Source of the DNA: Croceibacterium_B sp963783195
Lineage (GTDB): Bacteria > Pseudomonadota > Alphaproteobacteria > Sphingomonadales > Sphingomonadaceae
Assembly: GCA_963783195.1 (NCBI GenBank)
Contig: CAWAMV010000004.1
Coordinates: 744,001 to 808,000, forward strand
Length of the DNA: 64,000 bases
Reading direction: 5' to 3'
Both the position numbers and the translations under genes were made by a program. Positions within the stretch are counted from its first letter, which is position 1, and each line of letters opens with the position of its first letter. Under the pieces are notes generated by a model. It did no database searches. It saw only the letters and a program-made list of their open reading frames with translations, and was not told the DNA's origin. This document shows, in pieces, positions 1 to 8,458 of this stretch.

Positions 1-180
1 GGCGACCGCTCCGAACGCATCCGCACCTACAACTTTCCGCAAGGGCGCGTGACCGATCACCGCATCGGCCTGACGCTGCACAAGCTGCCCGAGGTGCTCG
101 CCGGGCACGGTCTGGGCGAACTGATCGACGCGCTGATCGCCGAGGACGAGGCCAAGCGATTGGCGGCCATGGGCGAATGA
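1..180 (+). CDS. prfA: Peptide chain release factor 1, C-terminal fragment (cut by window edge)
   Basis: The window opens inside an open frame that ends with TGA at 178-180. The last 59 residues include GDRSERIRTYNFPQGRVTDH and a following HRIGLTLHKL stretch, which is the typical end of class I peptide release factor 1. RF1 recognises UAA and UAG stop codons and triggers release of the finished protein at the ribosome. The GGQ loop lies before the window, so it cannot be checked here. The next gene, prmC, encodes the enzyme that methylates the glutamine of that GGQ loop, and prfA-prmC is a common bacterial pair. Identification rests on the C-terminal sequence and the neighbour. Confidence 0.93.
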   Translation, partial: GDRSERIRTYNFPQGRVTDHRIGLTLHKLPEVLAGHGLGELIDALIAEDEAKRLAAMGE

Positions 181-189
181 GGGGAGCGA

Positions 190-1020
190 GTGAGCACCGT
201 CGGCGAGGCGCTGCGCGAAGCCGCGCGGCGGCTGGAGGCGATCTCCGACACCGCGCGGCTCGATGCCGAGGTGCTGATGGCCCACGCGCTGGGGGTTTCG
301 CGCTCGGACCTGCTGCTGCGCCGGATGGCCGAAGAGGCGCCGGGAGGCTTTGCCGCGCTGGTTGCGCGCCGCTCGCGGCACGAGCCGGTGGCCTACATCG
401 TCGGCAGCCAGGAGTTCTACGGCCGCGAATTCGCCGTCACGCCCGACGTGCTGATCCCGCGCGCCGACAGCGAGACGACGCTCGAGGCGGCGCTCGAGGT
501 TGCGCCGGGCGCCCGCCGCGTCCTCGACTGCGGCATCGGTTCGGGCGCGCTGCTGCTGTCCTTCCTGGCCGAACGGCCGGAGGCGCGCGGCGTGGGCCTC
601 GACCGGTCGCCTGCGGCCCTTGCCGTCGCCGGCCGCAATGCCGGCGTCTCTGGGCGGTCGAGGGGCGTTGCCAGCTGGTCGAACGAGACTGGACTGGCGC
701 CGGCTGGTCCGACGGGCTCGGGCACCTTCGATCTCGTGATCGCCAACCCGCCCTATGTCGAGGCGGCGGCGGACCTCGATGCCTCCGTGCGGGACTTCGA
801 GCCTTCCGGCGCGCTGTTTGCCGGGCCGGAGGGGCTCGACGACTACCGCGTCCTGCTCCCGCACCTGCCCGCGCTGCTGAACCCCGGCGGCGTGGCGGTT
901 CTCGAGATCGGCGCCGCCCAGGCCGAGGCCGTGAGCGCCATCGCCGCGGCGGCGGGATTCTCCGCAGTGTTGCGCAAAGACCTCGCCGGACGGCCGCGTT
1001 CGCTTATCCTGTGGATTTAA
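190..1020 (+). CDS. prmC: Release factor glutamine N5-methyltransferase PrmC, with a scrambled internal segment
   Basis: This 276-residue protein is a class I SAM-dependent methyltransferase that modifies the GGQ glutamine of RF1 and RF2 in the cytoplasm. It shows a SAM-binding stretch VLDCGIGSGALLL near residue 115 and the catalytic NPPY motif in DLVIANPPYVE near residue 185. The GTG start at 190 has a GAGGGG ribosome site overlapping the prfA stop, nine bases earlier, so the two genes are probably co-transcribed. Between about 648 and 723 the reading frame gives an atypical Gly/Ser-rich stretch, while another frame gives QLVERDWTGAGWSDGLG, which fits the family. A missing base near 646-650 and an extra base near 723 would restore a normal protein. 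Confidence 0.93.
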   Translation: MSTVGEALREAARRLEAISDTARLDAEVLMAHALGVSRSDLLLRRMAEEAPGGFAALVARRSRHEPVAYIVGSQEFYGREFAVTPDVLIPRADSETTLEAALEVAPGARRVLDCGIGSGALLLSFLAERPEARGVGLDRSPAALAVAGRNAGVSGRSRGVASWSNETGLAPAGPTGSGTFDLVIANPPYVEAAADLDASVRDFEPSGALFAGPEGLDDYRVLLPHLPALLNPGGVAVLEIGAAQAEAVSAIAAAAGFSAVLRKDLAGRPRSLILWI

Positions 1021-1242
1021 GGCTTGGCAAAGCGCCGCCCAGCCACTACCTCGGATGTCGAGACCAGCGGCCAAGGGCGGTTTCGTCGGCCGGGTTCAAC
1101 TCCATCAATTGCATTGAATTGCGGCGAAAGGTCGCTGCGCGGCAAGCAGAGGGTGGGGTCCACGCGGGCAGCCTTGAGCGCTCGTGGCGAGGGATCATGC
1201 CGCCCCGAAAGATGGCGGCGCAAACGAGGAAGCGACGTTCCT

Positions 1243-2057
1243 TTGAACCAGAATCGCAATAACAATCGCCGGCGTGGCCGCAACAATCGTGGCCAGGGCG
1301 GCGGCGGAAACCAGGGCAACCGGATCGACAGCCGGGCCCGTGGCAACGCCCCCCAGCTGCTCGAAAAGTACAAGAAGATGGCGCACGACGCCTCGCTCAA
1401 CGGCGACCGCGTGCAGACCGAGTACTATCTGCAGTTCGCCGATCACTACTTCCGGGTCATCGCCGACAATCGCGCGCAGAAGGAAGATCAGCAGGGCAAC
1501 CAGCAGCGCTCGCGCCAGTACGAACGCGATCAGGACGATGGTGACGACGACGGCGACAACGACGACGACGCGAACGACGCCCGCGACGATCGCCCGCAGC
1601 AGCAGCGCGGCCGCGGCAAGCGCACCGATCGCGGCGACGGAACGACCGGAACGAAAGCCAGTCCGGCAACGATGACGAGGCGGACGACACCCGCGAAGAG
1701 CGCCCGCAGCAGCAACGCAGCCGCGGCAAGCGCAACGATCGCGGCGACCGGAATGACCGGGACGAGCGCAGCGACGAGGGTCAGTCCGGCAGCGAAGGCA
1801 ACGATGCGGACGAGGGCGACAATCCGTTCATCCGCGACACCCGCGACACCCGCAAGCCCCGCGGCCGCAACGCGCGCAAGTCGGGCGACGACCAGGAGGC
1901 GAAGGGTCTCGATCCTGCCAGCCTGCCCCCGGCGATCGGGAACGACGACCAGTCCGGTGAGGAGGAAGCGCCCAAGCCGCGCCGTCGCACCGGTACGAAG
2001 ACGACCCGGACCCGCCGCTCGGGCGGCGACGACGAGGCCCTCGAAGCGACCGGCTGA
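1243..2057 (+). CDS. DUF4167 domain protein, interrupted by a one-base frame break
   Basis: The N-terminal domain, starting LNQNRNNNRRRGRNNRGQGG and running to about residue 75 (QLLEKYKKMAHDASLNGD), is the DUF4167 domain common in Alphaproteobacteria; its biochemical role is not established. The rest is low complexity, rich in Asp, Arg, Asn and Gln. I chose the TTG at 1243 because it follows an AGGAAG ribosome site by about ten bases and begins the conserved part. At about 1638 the acidic frame changes into a meaningless Ala/Thr/Arg frame; the proper frame resumes as NDRNESQSGNDDEADD and ends at TGA 2055-2057. Comparison with an internal near-repeat at 1736-1747 suggests that one C is missing after 1638. 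The repaired product would be 271 residues. It follows prmC by 220 bases. Confidence 0.8.
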
Positions 2058-2060
2058 CGC

Positions 2061-3626
2061 GTGAACCGGCTCGAAAGGGCACTGACCTGGTTCACCGCCC
2101 GGCCGCGGCTTGCGGCCGTCCTGCTCGGCGTGCTCGCGGCGACGGGTTTCCAGCCGCTCGCGCTCTGGCCGTTGACGCTGCTTGCTATCGGAGCCTTCGG
2201 CTGGCTTGCCGCCCAGGCGCCCGGCTGGCGGCGCGCGGCGCTGCTCGGCTGGCTTTTCGGGGTCGGCCACTTCACGCTCGGTAATGCGTGGATCGCCACG
2301 GCCTTTACCTACCAGGCGCAGATGCCCGCCGTGCTCGGCTGGGTCGCAGTCCCGCTCCTCGCGCTTTACCTCGCCGTGTACCCCGCTCTCGCGGCGGGGG
2401 CCGCCCGGGCCTTCGGCGCAAAGGGTATCGGTTTCGCGCTGGCCTTCGCCGGCTGCTGGACGATTACCGAGTGGCTGCGCGGCTGGGTTTTCACCGGTTA
2501 CCCCTGGAACCCGCTGGGCGTGGCGTTGCTCGGCCCGTTCGATCGCCCGGGGCTTGCGGCGGTTGCGCCGTGGATGGGCACCTATGCCCTATCCGGCCTG
2601 ACGGTGCTGCTGGGCTGCGGGCTCATGTGGTTGCTCTGCGCGCGTCGCTGGATACCGGCGGTTGGTGCCGCGGTGCTGCTCGCAGTCGGCATGTACCTTC
2701 CCGCCGGCAAGGGTGCCGAGGGAACGACGCGCTTCACGCTCGTCCAGCCCGACGTGCGGCAGGACCGGCTCGACGATCCGCGCTTCTACGAGGACGATTT
2801 CCGCAAGACCGCAGCGCTCAGCGCAGCGACGCGACCGGGCGAGCGACTTGTCCTGTGGCCCGAATCCGGCGTGCCGGATTACCTCCGGCCCGGGTATCCC
2901 CAGCGGTATTATCTCGCCGCCACCGCCTTTGCCGACCCGGCGCTCGCCCGCCGGCGCATTGGCCAGGTCATTGGCCCGGAAAGCGTCCTTCTGACCGGTG
3001 CCGTCGACCTGGAGATCGAGAACGGACGCGCGGTCGGCGCCTACAACGCCGTCACCGCGGTCGACGGGGACGGCAATCTGGTCGGGAATTACTACAAGGC
3101 CCACCTCGTACCCTACGGCGAATATCTCGCGTTGCGCTGGCTGCTCGAGCCGCTCGGCGCAACCCGTCTCGTTCCCGGGGCGCTCGACTTCATCCCGGGT
3201 CCGGGTCCGCGCACGATCGACCTCGGCAAACTCGGCCAGGCCGGGGTGCAGATCTGCTACGAGATCGTCTTCTCCGGCCAGGTCGTCGATCCCGACCATC
3301 GCCCCGACTACATCTTCAATCCTTCGAACGACGGCTGGTTCGGCCCCTCTGGCCCGCCCCAGCATCTCGCACAGGCACGCCTGAGAGCGATCGAGGAGGG
3401 GTTGCCGGTGCTGCGCTCCACGACCACCGGGATCAGCGCCATCGTCGACGCGCGCGGAATAGTGCGTGATCACATCGGCCGCCTCGTGTCCGGCCGGATG
3501 GACGGGCTCATCCCGCCCGCTGCGCCGGCGACTCCCTTCGCCCGGCTTGGCAATATTCTGGCACTTGGCTGGGCTGTGCTTTTTCTTGTTTTCGCCTTGG
3601 TTGTCAGGCGCAGGAGCGCCGGTTAG
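2061..3626 (+). CDS. lnt: Apolipoprotein N-acyltransferase
   Basis: Lnt transfers a third acyl chain to the N-terminal cysteine of outer-membrane lipoproteins and acts in the inner membrane. The 521-residue protein has about six N-terminal hydrophobic segments (residues 1-215), then a nitrilase-fold domain. The expected catalytic triad is visible: Glu in VLWPESGVPDYL, Lys in NYYKAHLVPYGEYLALRW and Cys in GVQICYEIVFSG. A last hydrophobic segment is near residues 490-515. GTG starts the gene three bases after the DUF4167 stop, which suggests translational coupling. It has several possible client lipoproteins in this window. Length matches the family. Confidence 0.95.
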   Translation: MNRLERALTWFTARPRLAAVLLGVLAATGFQPLALWPLTLLAIGAFGWLAAQAPGWRRAALLGWLFGVGHFTLGNAWIATAFTYQAQMPAVLGWVAVPLLALYLAVYPALAAGAARAFGAKGIGFALAFAGCWTITEWLRGWVFTGYPWNPLGVALLGPFDRPGLAAVAPWMGTYALSGLTVLLGCGLMWLLCARRWIPAVGAAVLLAVGMYLPAGKGAEGTTRFTLVQPDVRQDRLDDPRFYEDDFRKTAALSAATRPGERLVLWPESGVPDYLRPGYPQRYYLAATAFADPALARRRIGQVIGPESVLLTGAVDLEIENGRAVGAYNAVTAVDGDGNLVGNYYKAHLVPYGEYLALRWLLEPLGATRLVPGALDFIPGPGPRTIDLGKLGQAGVQICYEIVFSGQVVDPDHRPDYIFNPSNDGWFGPSGPPQHLAQARLRAIEEGLPVLRSTTTGISAIVDARGIVRDHIGRLVSGRMDGLIPPAAPATPFARLGNILALGWAVLFLVFALVVRRRSAG

Positions 3627-3629
3627 ACC

Positions 3630-3660
3630 AAGTTCAAATCCGTTCGGATTTACCCAACTT
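3630..3660 (+). promoter_or_regulatory. Two-stem inverted repeat in the leader of metK
   Basis: Between the lnt stop and the metK start two inverted repeats are nested. The outer arms are AAGTT (3630-3634) and AACTT (3656-3660); the inner arms are AAATCC (3636-3641) and GGATTT (3646-3651), closing a four-base loop GTTC. It ends 21 bases before the metK ATG. It lacks the U-run of an intrinsic terminator. A SAM-sensing leader is possible because of the gene that follows, but I do not recognise a known SAM riboswitch consensus. Confidence 0.45.
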
Positions 3661-3681
3661 CCAAACAGGGACCGAAGACAC

Positions 3682-4890
3682 ATGCGCAACAGCTACCTGT
3701 TCACATCCGAGAGTGTATCGGAAGGCCATCCCGACAAGGTGTCGGACCAGATATCGGATGCGATCGTCGACCTGTTTTTGTCGAAGGATTCCGAGGCGCG
3801 GGTTGCGTGCGAGACGCTGACGACGACGCAGCTGGTGGTGCTGGCGGGCGAGATCAGGTGCAAGGGCGTGTACGAGAACGGCGAGTGGGCCGAGGGCGCG
3901 CTGGCCGAGATCGAGGACACCGTGCGCGGCGTGGTGAAGGACATCGGCTACGAGCAGTCGGGCTTCCACTGGGAGACGCTGACCTTCGAGAACCACCTGC
4001 ACGGGCAGAGCGCGCATATCGCGCAAGGCGTGGATGCAGGCGAGAACAAGGACGAGGGCGCGGGCGACCAGGGCATCATGTTCGGCTTCGCCTGCGACGA
4101 GACGCCCGACCTGATGCCGGCGACGCTCTATTACAGCCACAAGATCCTCGAGCGCATGGCGGCCGACAGGAAGAGCGGTGCGGCGCCGTTCCTCGAGCCC
4201 GACTCCAAGAGCCAGGTGACGCTGCGCTTTGCCAACGGCGAGCCGGTGGCGGCGACCGCGATCGTGGTCAGCACCCAGCATGCGCCGGGCTACGACAAGG
4301 GTGACAAGCAGGCCGAACTGCACGCCTACGTGAAGGGCGTGGTGGCCGACGTGCTGCCGGCCGAGCTCTTGAGCGACGAGACGGTCTACCACATCAATCC
4401 CACGGGCAGCTTCGAGATCGGCGGGCCGGACGGCGACGCGGGCCTGACGGGGCGCAAGATCATCGTCGATACCTATGGCGGCGCGGCGCCGCACGGGGGC
4501 GGGGCGTTTTCCGGCAAGGACCCGACCAAGGTCGACCGCTCGGCGGCCTACATCGCGCGCTACCTGGCCAAGAACATCGTGGCCGCAGGGCTGGCCAAGC
4601 GCTGCACGATCCAGCTGGCCTATGCCATCGGCGTGGCCGAGCCGCTCTCGCTCTACGTCGACACCCACGGCACCGGCACGCGCGAGGACGGGGCGATCGA
4701 GGAAGCGATCAAGGGCATCGACAAGCTCGGCAAGCTGACCCCGCGCGGCATCCGCACGCACCTTGGCCTCAACAAGCCGATCTACCGCAAGAGCGCGGCC
4801 TACGGCCACTTCGGGCGCACGGCCGAAGGCGACTTCTTCCCCTGGGAGAAAACCGACCTCACCAGCGACCTCAAGGCCGCGCTGGGATAA
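3682..4890 (+). CDS. metK: S-adenosylmethionine synthetase
   Basis: MetK makes S-adenosylmethionine from methionine and ATP in the cytoplasm. The 402-residue protein starts MRNSYLFTSESVSEGHPDKV, which contains the ATP-binding ESVSEGHPDK motif, and it later has GAGDQGIMFGFACDET and the glycine-rich GGGAFSGKDPTKVDRSAAY active-site loop. The ATG at 3682 is chosen because conserved sequence begins there; the frame remains open further upstream, but that stretch lies inside lnt. It follows lnt by 55 bases, which hold a structured leader. SAM from this enzyme would feed PrmC, UbiG and the other methyltransferases encoded nearby. Full length, no defects seen. Confidence 0.97.
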   Translation: MRNSYLFTSESVSEGHPDKVSDQISDAIVDLFLSKDSEARVACETLTTTQLVVLAGEIRCKGVYENGEWAEGALAEIEDTVRGVVKDIGYEQSGFHWETLTFENHLHGQSAHIAQGVDAGENKDEGAGDQGIMFGFACDETPDLMPATLYYSHKILERMAADRKSGAAPFLEPDSKSQVTLRFANGEPVAATAIVVSTQHAPGYDKGDKQAELHAYVKGVVADVLPAELLSDETVYHINPTGSFEIGGPDGDAGLTGRKIIVDTYGGAAPHGGGAFSGKDPTKVDRSAAYIARYLAKNIVAAGLAKRCTIQLAYAIGVAEPLSLYVDTHGTGTREDGAIEEAIKGIDKLGKLTPRGIRTHLGLNKPIYRKSAAYGHFGRTAEGDFFPWEKTDLTSDLKAALG

Positions 4891-5025
4891 TCGGCGGGCG
4901 GGTATTCGACGAAGGTCGGTAAACTTCCGACCGGTGTTACGGGAAAGCTTGCGCAATGGCGCGGGGGCCTTAGCGTCCCGCGCCATTCATCGCGCGTTGG
5001 CGCGCGACCTGCCAGGGAAACACGC

Positions 5026-6901
5026 ATGCTCCAGACCGACCGCCGCGCCGTCCTCGCCTTCGCATCCATTCTTCCCTTCGCCGGCGCCGCCGGGCCGGCG
5101 CTGGCGCAGGCCGCCGCTGCCGGCGCGGCGGCCAATGGCGACTGGGACCTGACCGAACTTTATTCCGATTGGGCCGCGTGGGAGGCCGACCGGCAGAAGG
5201 TGCTCGACGCCCTGCCGCGCCTGAAGGCTTACCAGGGCCACCTTGGCGACAGCGCTGCGGCGATGGAAAAAGCGCTGGTCGACATTTCGGACGTGGCGCG
5301 CATGGCCGATCGCGTCGGCGTTTACGCCTCGCTCTCCGCCGACGCCGACGTGCGGGTAGCGGAGAACCAGGAGAAGGATGGCCTGGCGACCGACATGTAC
5401 GCCGCGTTTGGCCAAGCTACCTCGTGGACCTCGCCCGAGATCCTCGCGCTCGGCAAGGACAAGGTCGAAGGCTTCATCGCCGCAGAGTCCCGCGCTGCAG
5501 CGCCGCTTCGGGTTCAGCCTGCGCGATACGCTGCGCGGCGCGGCGCACACGCTCGATACCAAGGGCGAGGAACTGATGGCACTGGCCGTCCCCCCGCTTG
5601 CCGGACCGCAGGACATTCGCGGCCAGCTCGCCGCGTCCGACATTCCGCGCCCGACGGTCACCCTGTCCGACGGTACCGAACTGACGCTCGACGACCAGGG
5701 CTATCAGCTTGGCCGGGCGGCGCAGAACCGCGAGGACCGCAAGCTGGTGTTCGAGAAGTTCTGGCCTTCCTACGGCGCGTTCACCAACGCCCTCGGCGCG
5801 GCCTATGCCAGCAAGATCAAGGGCGACGTGTTCCGTACCAAGGCGCGCAACTACCCCAACACGCTCGCCTACCGCCTCGACGGGCCGAACATTCCCGAGG
5901 CGGTCTATCGCAACCTCGTGGCCGAGGCGAACAGGGGCCTGCCGCAGCTGCACCGCTATTTCGACCTGCGCCGCCGCATCCTCGGCCTGCCCGACATCGG
6001 CTACTACGACATCTATCCCGACCTGGTGACGATCGATCGCAAGTTCCCGTTTGCGGACATGCGCACGATCACGCTGCAGGCGATGGCACCGTTCGGGCCC
6101 GAGTACGTCCGCCTGCTGTCGGATGCGACGGCCAGGAAATGGATGGACCCGCTGCCGCGCCCCGGCAAGCGCTCCGGCGCCTACATGCAGGGGGGGGCCT
6201 ATGACGTGCACCCTTACCTGCTGCTCAACACCGAGGAGAACTACAACGGGCTGTCGACCTTCGCCCACGAGTGGGGCCATGCGATTCACACGCTGCTGGC
6301 CAAGGCGAACAATCCCTACGACACGTACAGCTATGCCACCTTCATCGCCGAGATCGCCTCGACGGTGAACGAGGTGTTCCTCGCGCGCTACATGCTCGAG
6401 CGGGCCAAGACCAAGCAGGAGAAGCTGTTCTACCTCGGCCAGCAGCTCGAGAACGCGCGTGCCACATTCTTCCGCCAGACGATGTTCGCCGAGTTCGAGC
6501 TGAAGGCACACGAGCTGGCCGAAAACGGCGAAGGCATGAGCGGCAAGACGTTCAACGAGATCTACATGGACCTGCTGCGCCGTTACCACGGGCCGGACCT
6601 GATCATCCCGGACTACATGGCCTACGAGTGGATGCTGGTGAGCCACTTCTTCCGCAGCGATTTCTACTACGTGTTCCAGTACGCGACATCGATCTCGGCC
6701 GGCACCTGGTTCGCCAACTCGATCATGAATGGCGGCACGAAGGAGCGGGACAACTTCCTGAAAGTGCTGCGCGCCGGCGGGTCGGACTATCCGGTGGCGA
6801 TCCTCCAGAAGGCCGGCCTGGACATGACCAAGCCCGATCCGTACCGCGATTTCGTCAAGGATTTCAGCGCTATCATGGATCAGATCGAGGCCTTGATCTG
6901 A
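5026..6901 (+). CDS. Exported M3-family oligoendopeptidase (PepF-like), with one extra base
   Basis: This is a zinc metallopeptidase of family M3, expected to cut oligopeptides. The zinc motif HEWGH is in STFAHEWGHAIHTLL, and a family-typical Glu follows in FIAEIASTVNEVFL. The N-terminus (MLQTDRRAVLAFASILPFAG, then AGPALAQA) looks like a cleavable signal peptide with a Tat-like DRR, so it probably acts in the periplasm, unlike cytoplasmic PepF. The frame breaks at about 5488: upstream reads KVEGFIAAE and downstream resumes as PALQRRFGFSLRDTLRGAAH. Deleting one T at 5488 joins them into 624 residues; the total span is one base over a multiple of three. The stop lies one base from the end of the convergent MFS gene. 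Confidence 0.9.
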
Positions 6902-6902
6902 G

Positions 6903-8204
6903 CTAGGCGGGCGCCGGCTCTCCAGTCGCCCCGGGCATTGCTTCGCCCCGTACGCGCGCCATGTCGGGCTCGATATGGCGCGCGGCCAGCAGGTAATGCG
7001 CCGCGGCCCAGAAATAGAGCACCGCCGTCGCCGCCATGGCGAAGGCCAGGCCGTCGCCCGCGCCATAGCTGCGCGCCAGCCGGTCGCTCAGCGCGCCCAC
7101 CACCAGCGGGCCGAGACCCTGCCCGAGCAGCGAGTAGATCGCGTTGAGCACCGCCGACCCGGTCGCCCGCATGCGCGAGTGCAGCAGGTTCTGGAACACC
7201 CCGTAGGTCACCCCGAGGTAGGTGTACTGGAACAGCGCCGCCACGAAGACGAGGCCGAGCAGCAGGACCACGCCCTCGCGGGTGATGGCGAAGATGTAGA
7301 TCGGCGCGGCGATGAGGAGGCAATATCCCGGCACCTCGGCGTAGGCGCGCATCCGGCGGGCGCCCAGCCAGTCCGCGAGGCGCCCTCCGAGCACGACCGA
7401 GACCGCGCCCGGCAAGCTCGCCAGCAGCCCGGCGAAGAGGCCCGCCTGGGCCAAGGTGAACTCGAACTTGCGGATCAGCAGGAAGGCCATGAAGCTGTTG
7501 AGACCGAAGCCGACGAGCGAGGCCAGGGTCGAGCCGACCAGCAGGTTGCGCGCGCTCGGCAAGGCGAAGAGCCGCTTCAGCACCGCGCCGATCGCGGGCA
7601 CCTCGGCCGAGGTTTCCACGTCATAGCGCCCGCGCGGCGGCTCGGCCACGAAGAGCCATGCGGCCAGCGCCAGCAGCACGCCGGGCACCATGAACACCAG
7701 GAAAGCGGTGCGCCAGCCATGCTCCTGCCCGATCCACCCGCCCAGCGCCGAGCCGAGGAAGGCACCGATGGGCGGCGCCAGCAACAGCACCGAAGTCGCC
7801 GTCGCGCGCTTTTCGGGCGGGAAGTAGTCGGCGATGACCGACTGGTTCGCCGGCAGCCCGATCGCCTCGCCCACGCCCACCCCGATGCGGGCGAGAAGGA
7901 GCTGCATGAAGGTCGTCACCACGCCGCACAAGGCGGTCGCGATCGACCACAGGAACGTGCCGATGGCGATCAGCGAAAGGCGGTGGCGTCGCTCGGCCTG
8001 GCGGGCGACGAAGATGCCCAGCGTCACGTTCAGGATCGCGAAGGCCAGTCCCGTCAGCAGCCCGACCTCGGTGTCCGACAGGCCGAACTCCGCCTGGATC
8101 GGCACCGCCAGCACGTTGAGCACGATCCGGTCGACGAACCCGATCGTGGCGATGGCGGTCAGGATCGTCAGCGCCAGCCAGGGCGCGTCGCGGCGTAATC
8201 TCAT
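6903..8204 (-). CDS. Major facilitator superfamily transporter
   Basis: The product has about twelve hydrophobic segments and begins MRLRRDAPWLALTILTAIAT, followed by DRIVLNVLAVPIQAEFGLSDTEVG, a pattern of MFS permeases often annotated in sphingomonads as transporters of aromatic or organic acids. The substrate cannot be read from sequence. The ATG at 8204 is preferred because a GAGAGAGGG ribosome site lies a few bases before it; an in-frame ATG at 8237 would give 11 more residues with no clear ribosome site. It stands alone between the convergent M3 peptidase and the RTX gene upstream. A GTATAC-containing element about 75 bases upstream may be part of its control region. Confidence 0.88.
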   Translation of the reverse strand: MRLRRDAPWLALTILTAIATIGFVDRIVLNVLAVPIQAEFGLSDTEVGLLTGLAFAILNVTLGIFVARQAERRHRLSLIAIGTFLWSIATALCGVVTTFMQLLLARIGVGVGEAIGLPANQSVIADYFPPEKRATATSVLLLAPPIGAFLGSALGGWIGQEHGWRTAFLVFMVPGVLLALAAWLFVAEPPRGRYDVETSAEVPAIGAVLKRLFALPSARNLLVGSTLASLVGFGLNSFMAFLLIRKFEFTLAQAGLFAGLLASLPGAVSVVLGGRLADWLGARRMRAYAEVPGYCLLIAAPIYIFAITREGVVLLLGLVFVAALFQYTYLGVTYGVFQNLLHSRMRATGSAVLNAIYSLLGQGLGPLVVGALSDRLARSYGAGDGLAFAMAATAVLYFWAAAHYLLAARHIEPDMARVRGEAMPGATGEPAPA

Positions 8205-8277
8205 GCAGGGGACCCTCTCTCCCGTTTCGGACAGCATAGCGAGACGAAGCGGTTTGGCGAGGGGAACGAGGACCCAA

Positions 8278-8298
8278 AGTATACACTAAGTTGACACC
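8278..8298 (-). promoter_or_regulatory. Possible operator or promoter element upstream of the MFS gene
   Basis: On the minus strand the stretch reads TGTCAAC, five bases, then GTATACT, in otherwise GC-rich DNA. GTATAC is palindromic and TATACT could be a -10 box. The assignment to the MFS gene rests only on position; the regulator is unknown. Confidence 0.25.
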
Positions 8299-8458
8299 AG
8301 GATGGGGCGCGCCGCCCGCCCGCTGCTGAAGGCTGGGCGGCGGGGCGAGCAGCAGGGCAGAAAACTTGGTCATCCGGCAAGCGAGGGCACAAACAATGCC
8401 CGGTAGGAAAGGCAAATCTTCAACGCGCGATGCGCGGGGGCTCACCCGGCCGCCGCTG

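Noticed and set aside
1243..2057. DUF4167 frame break read as genuine gene decay
   Set aside because: The downstream frame stays open, keeps the same acidic repeat composition and ends normally, so a single missing base fits better than a decaying gene.
8300..8350. GC-rich stem near 8308-8340 as terminator of the RTX gene
   Set aside because: There is no T-run on either strand after the stem, and the location is 120 bases from the stop.
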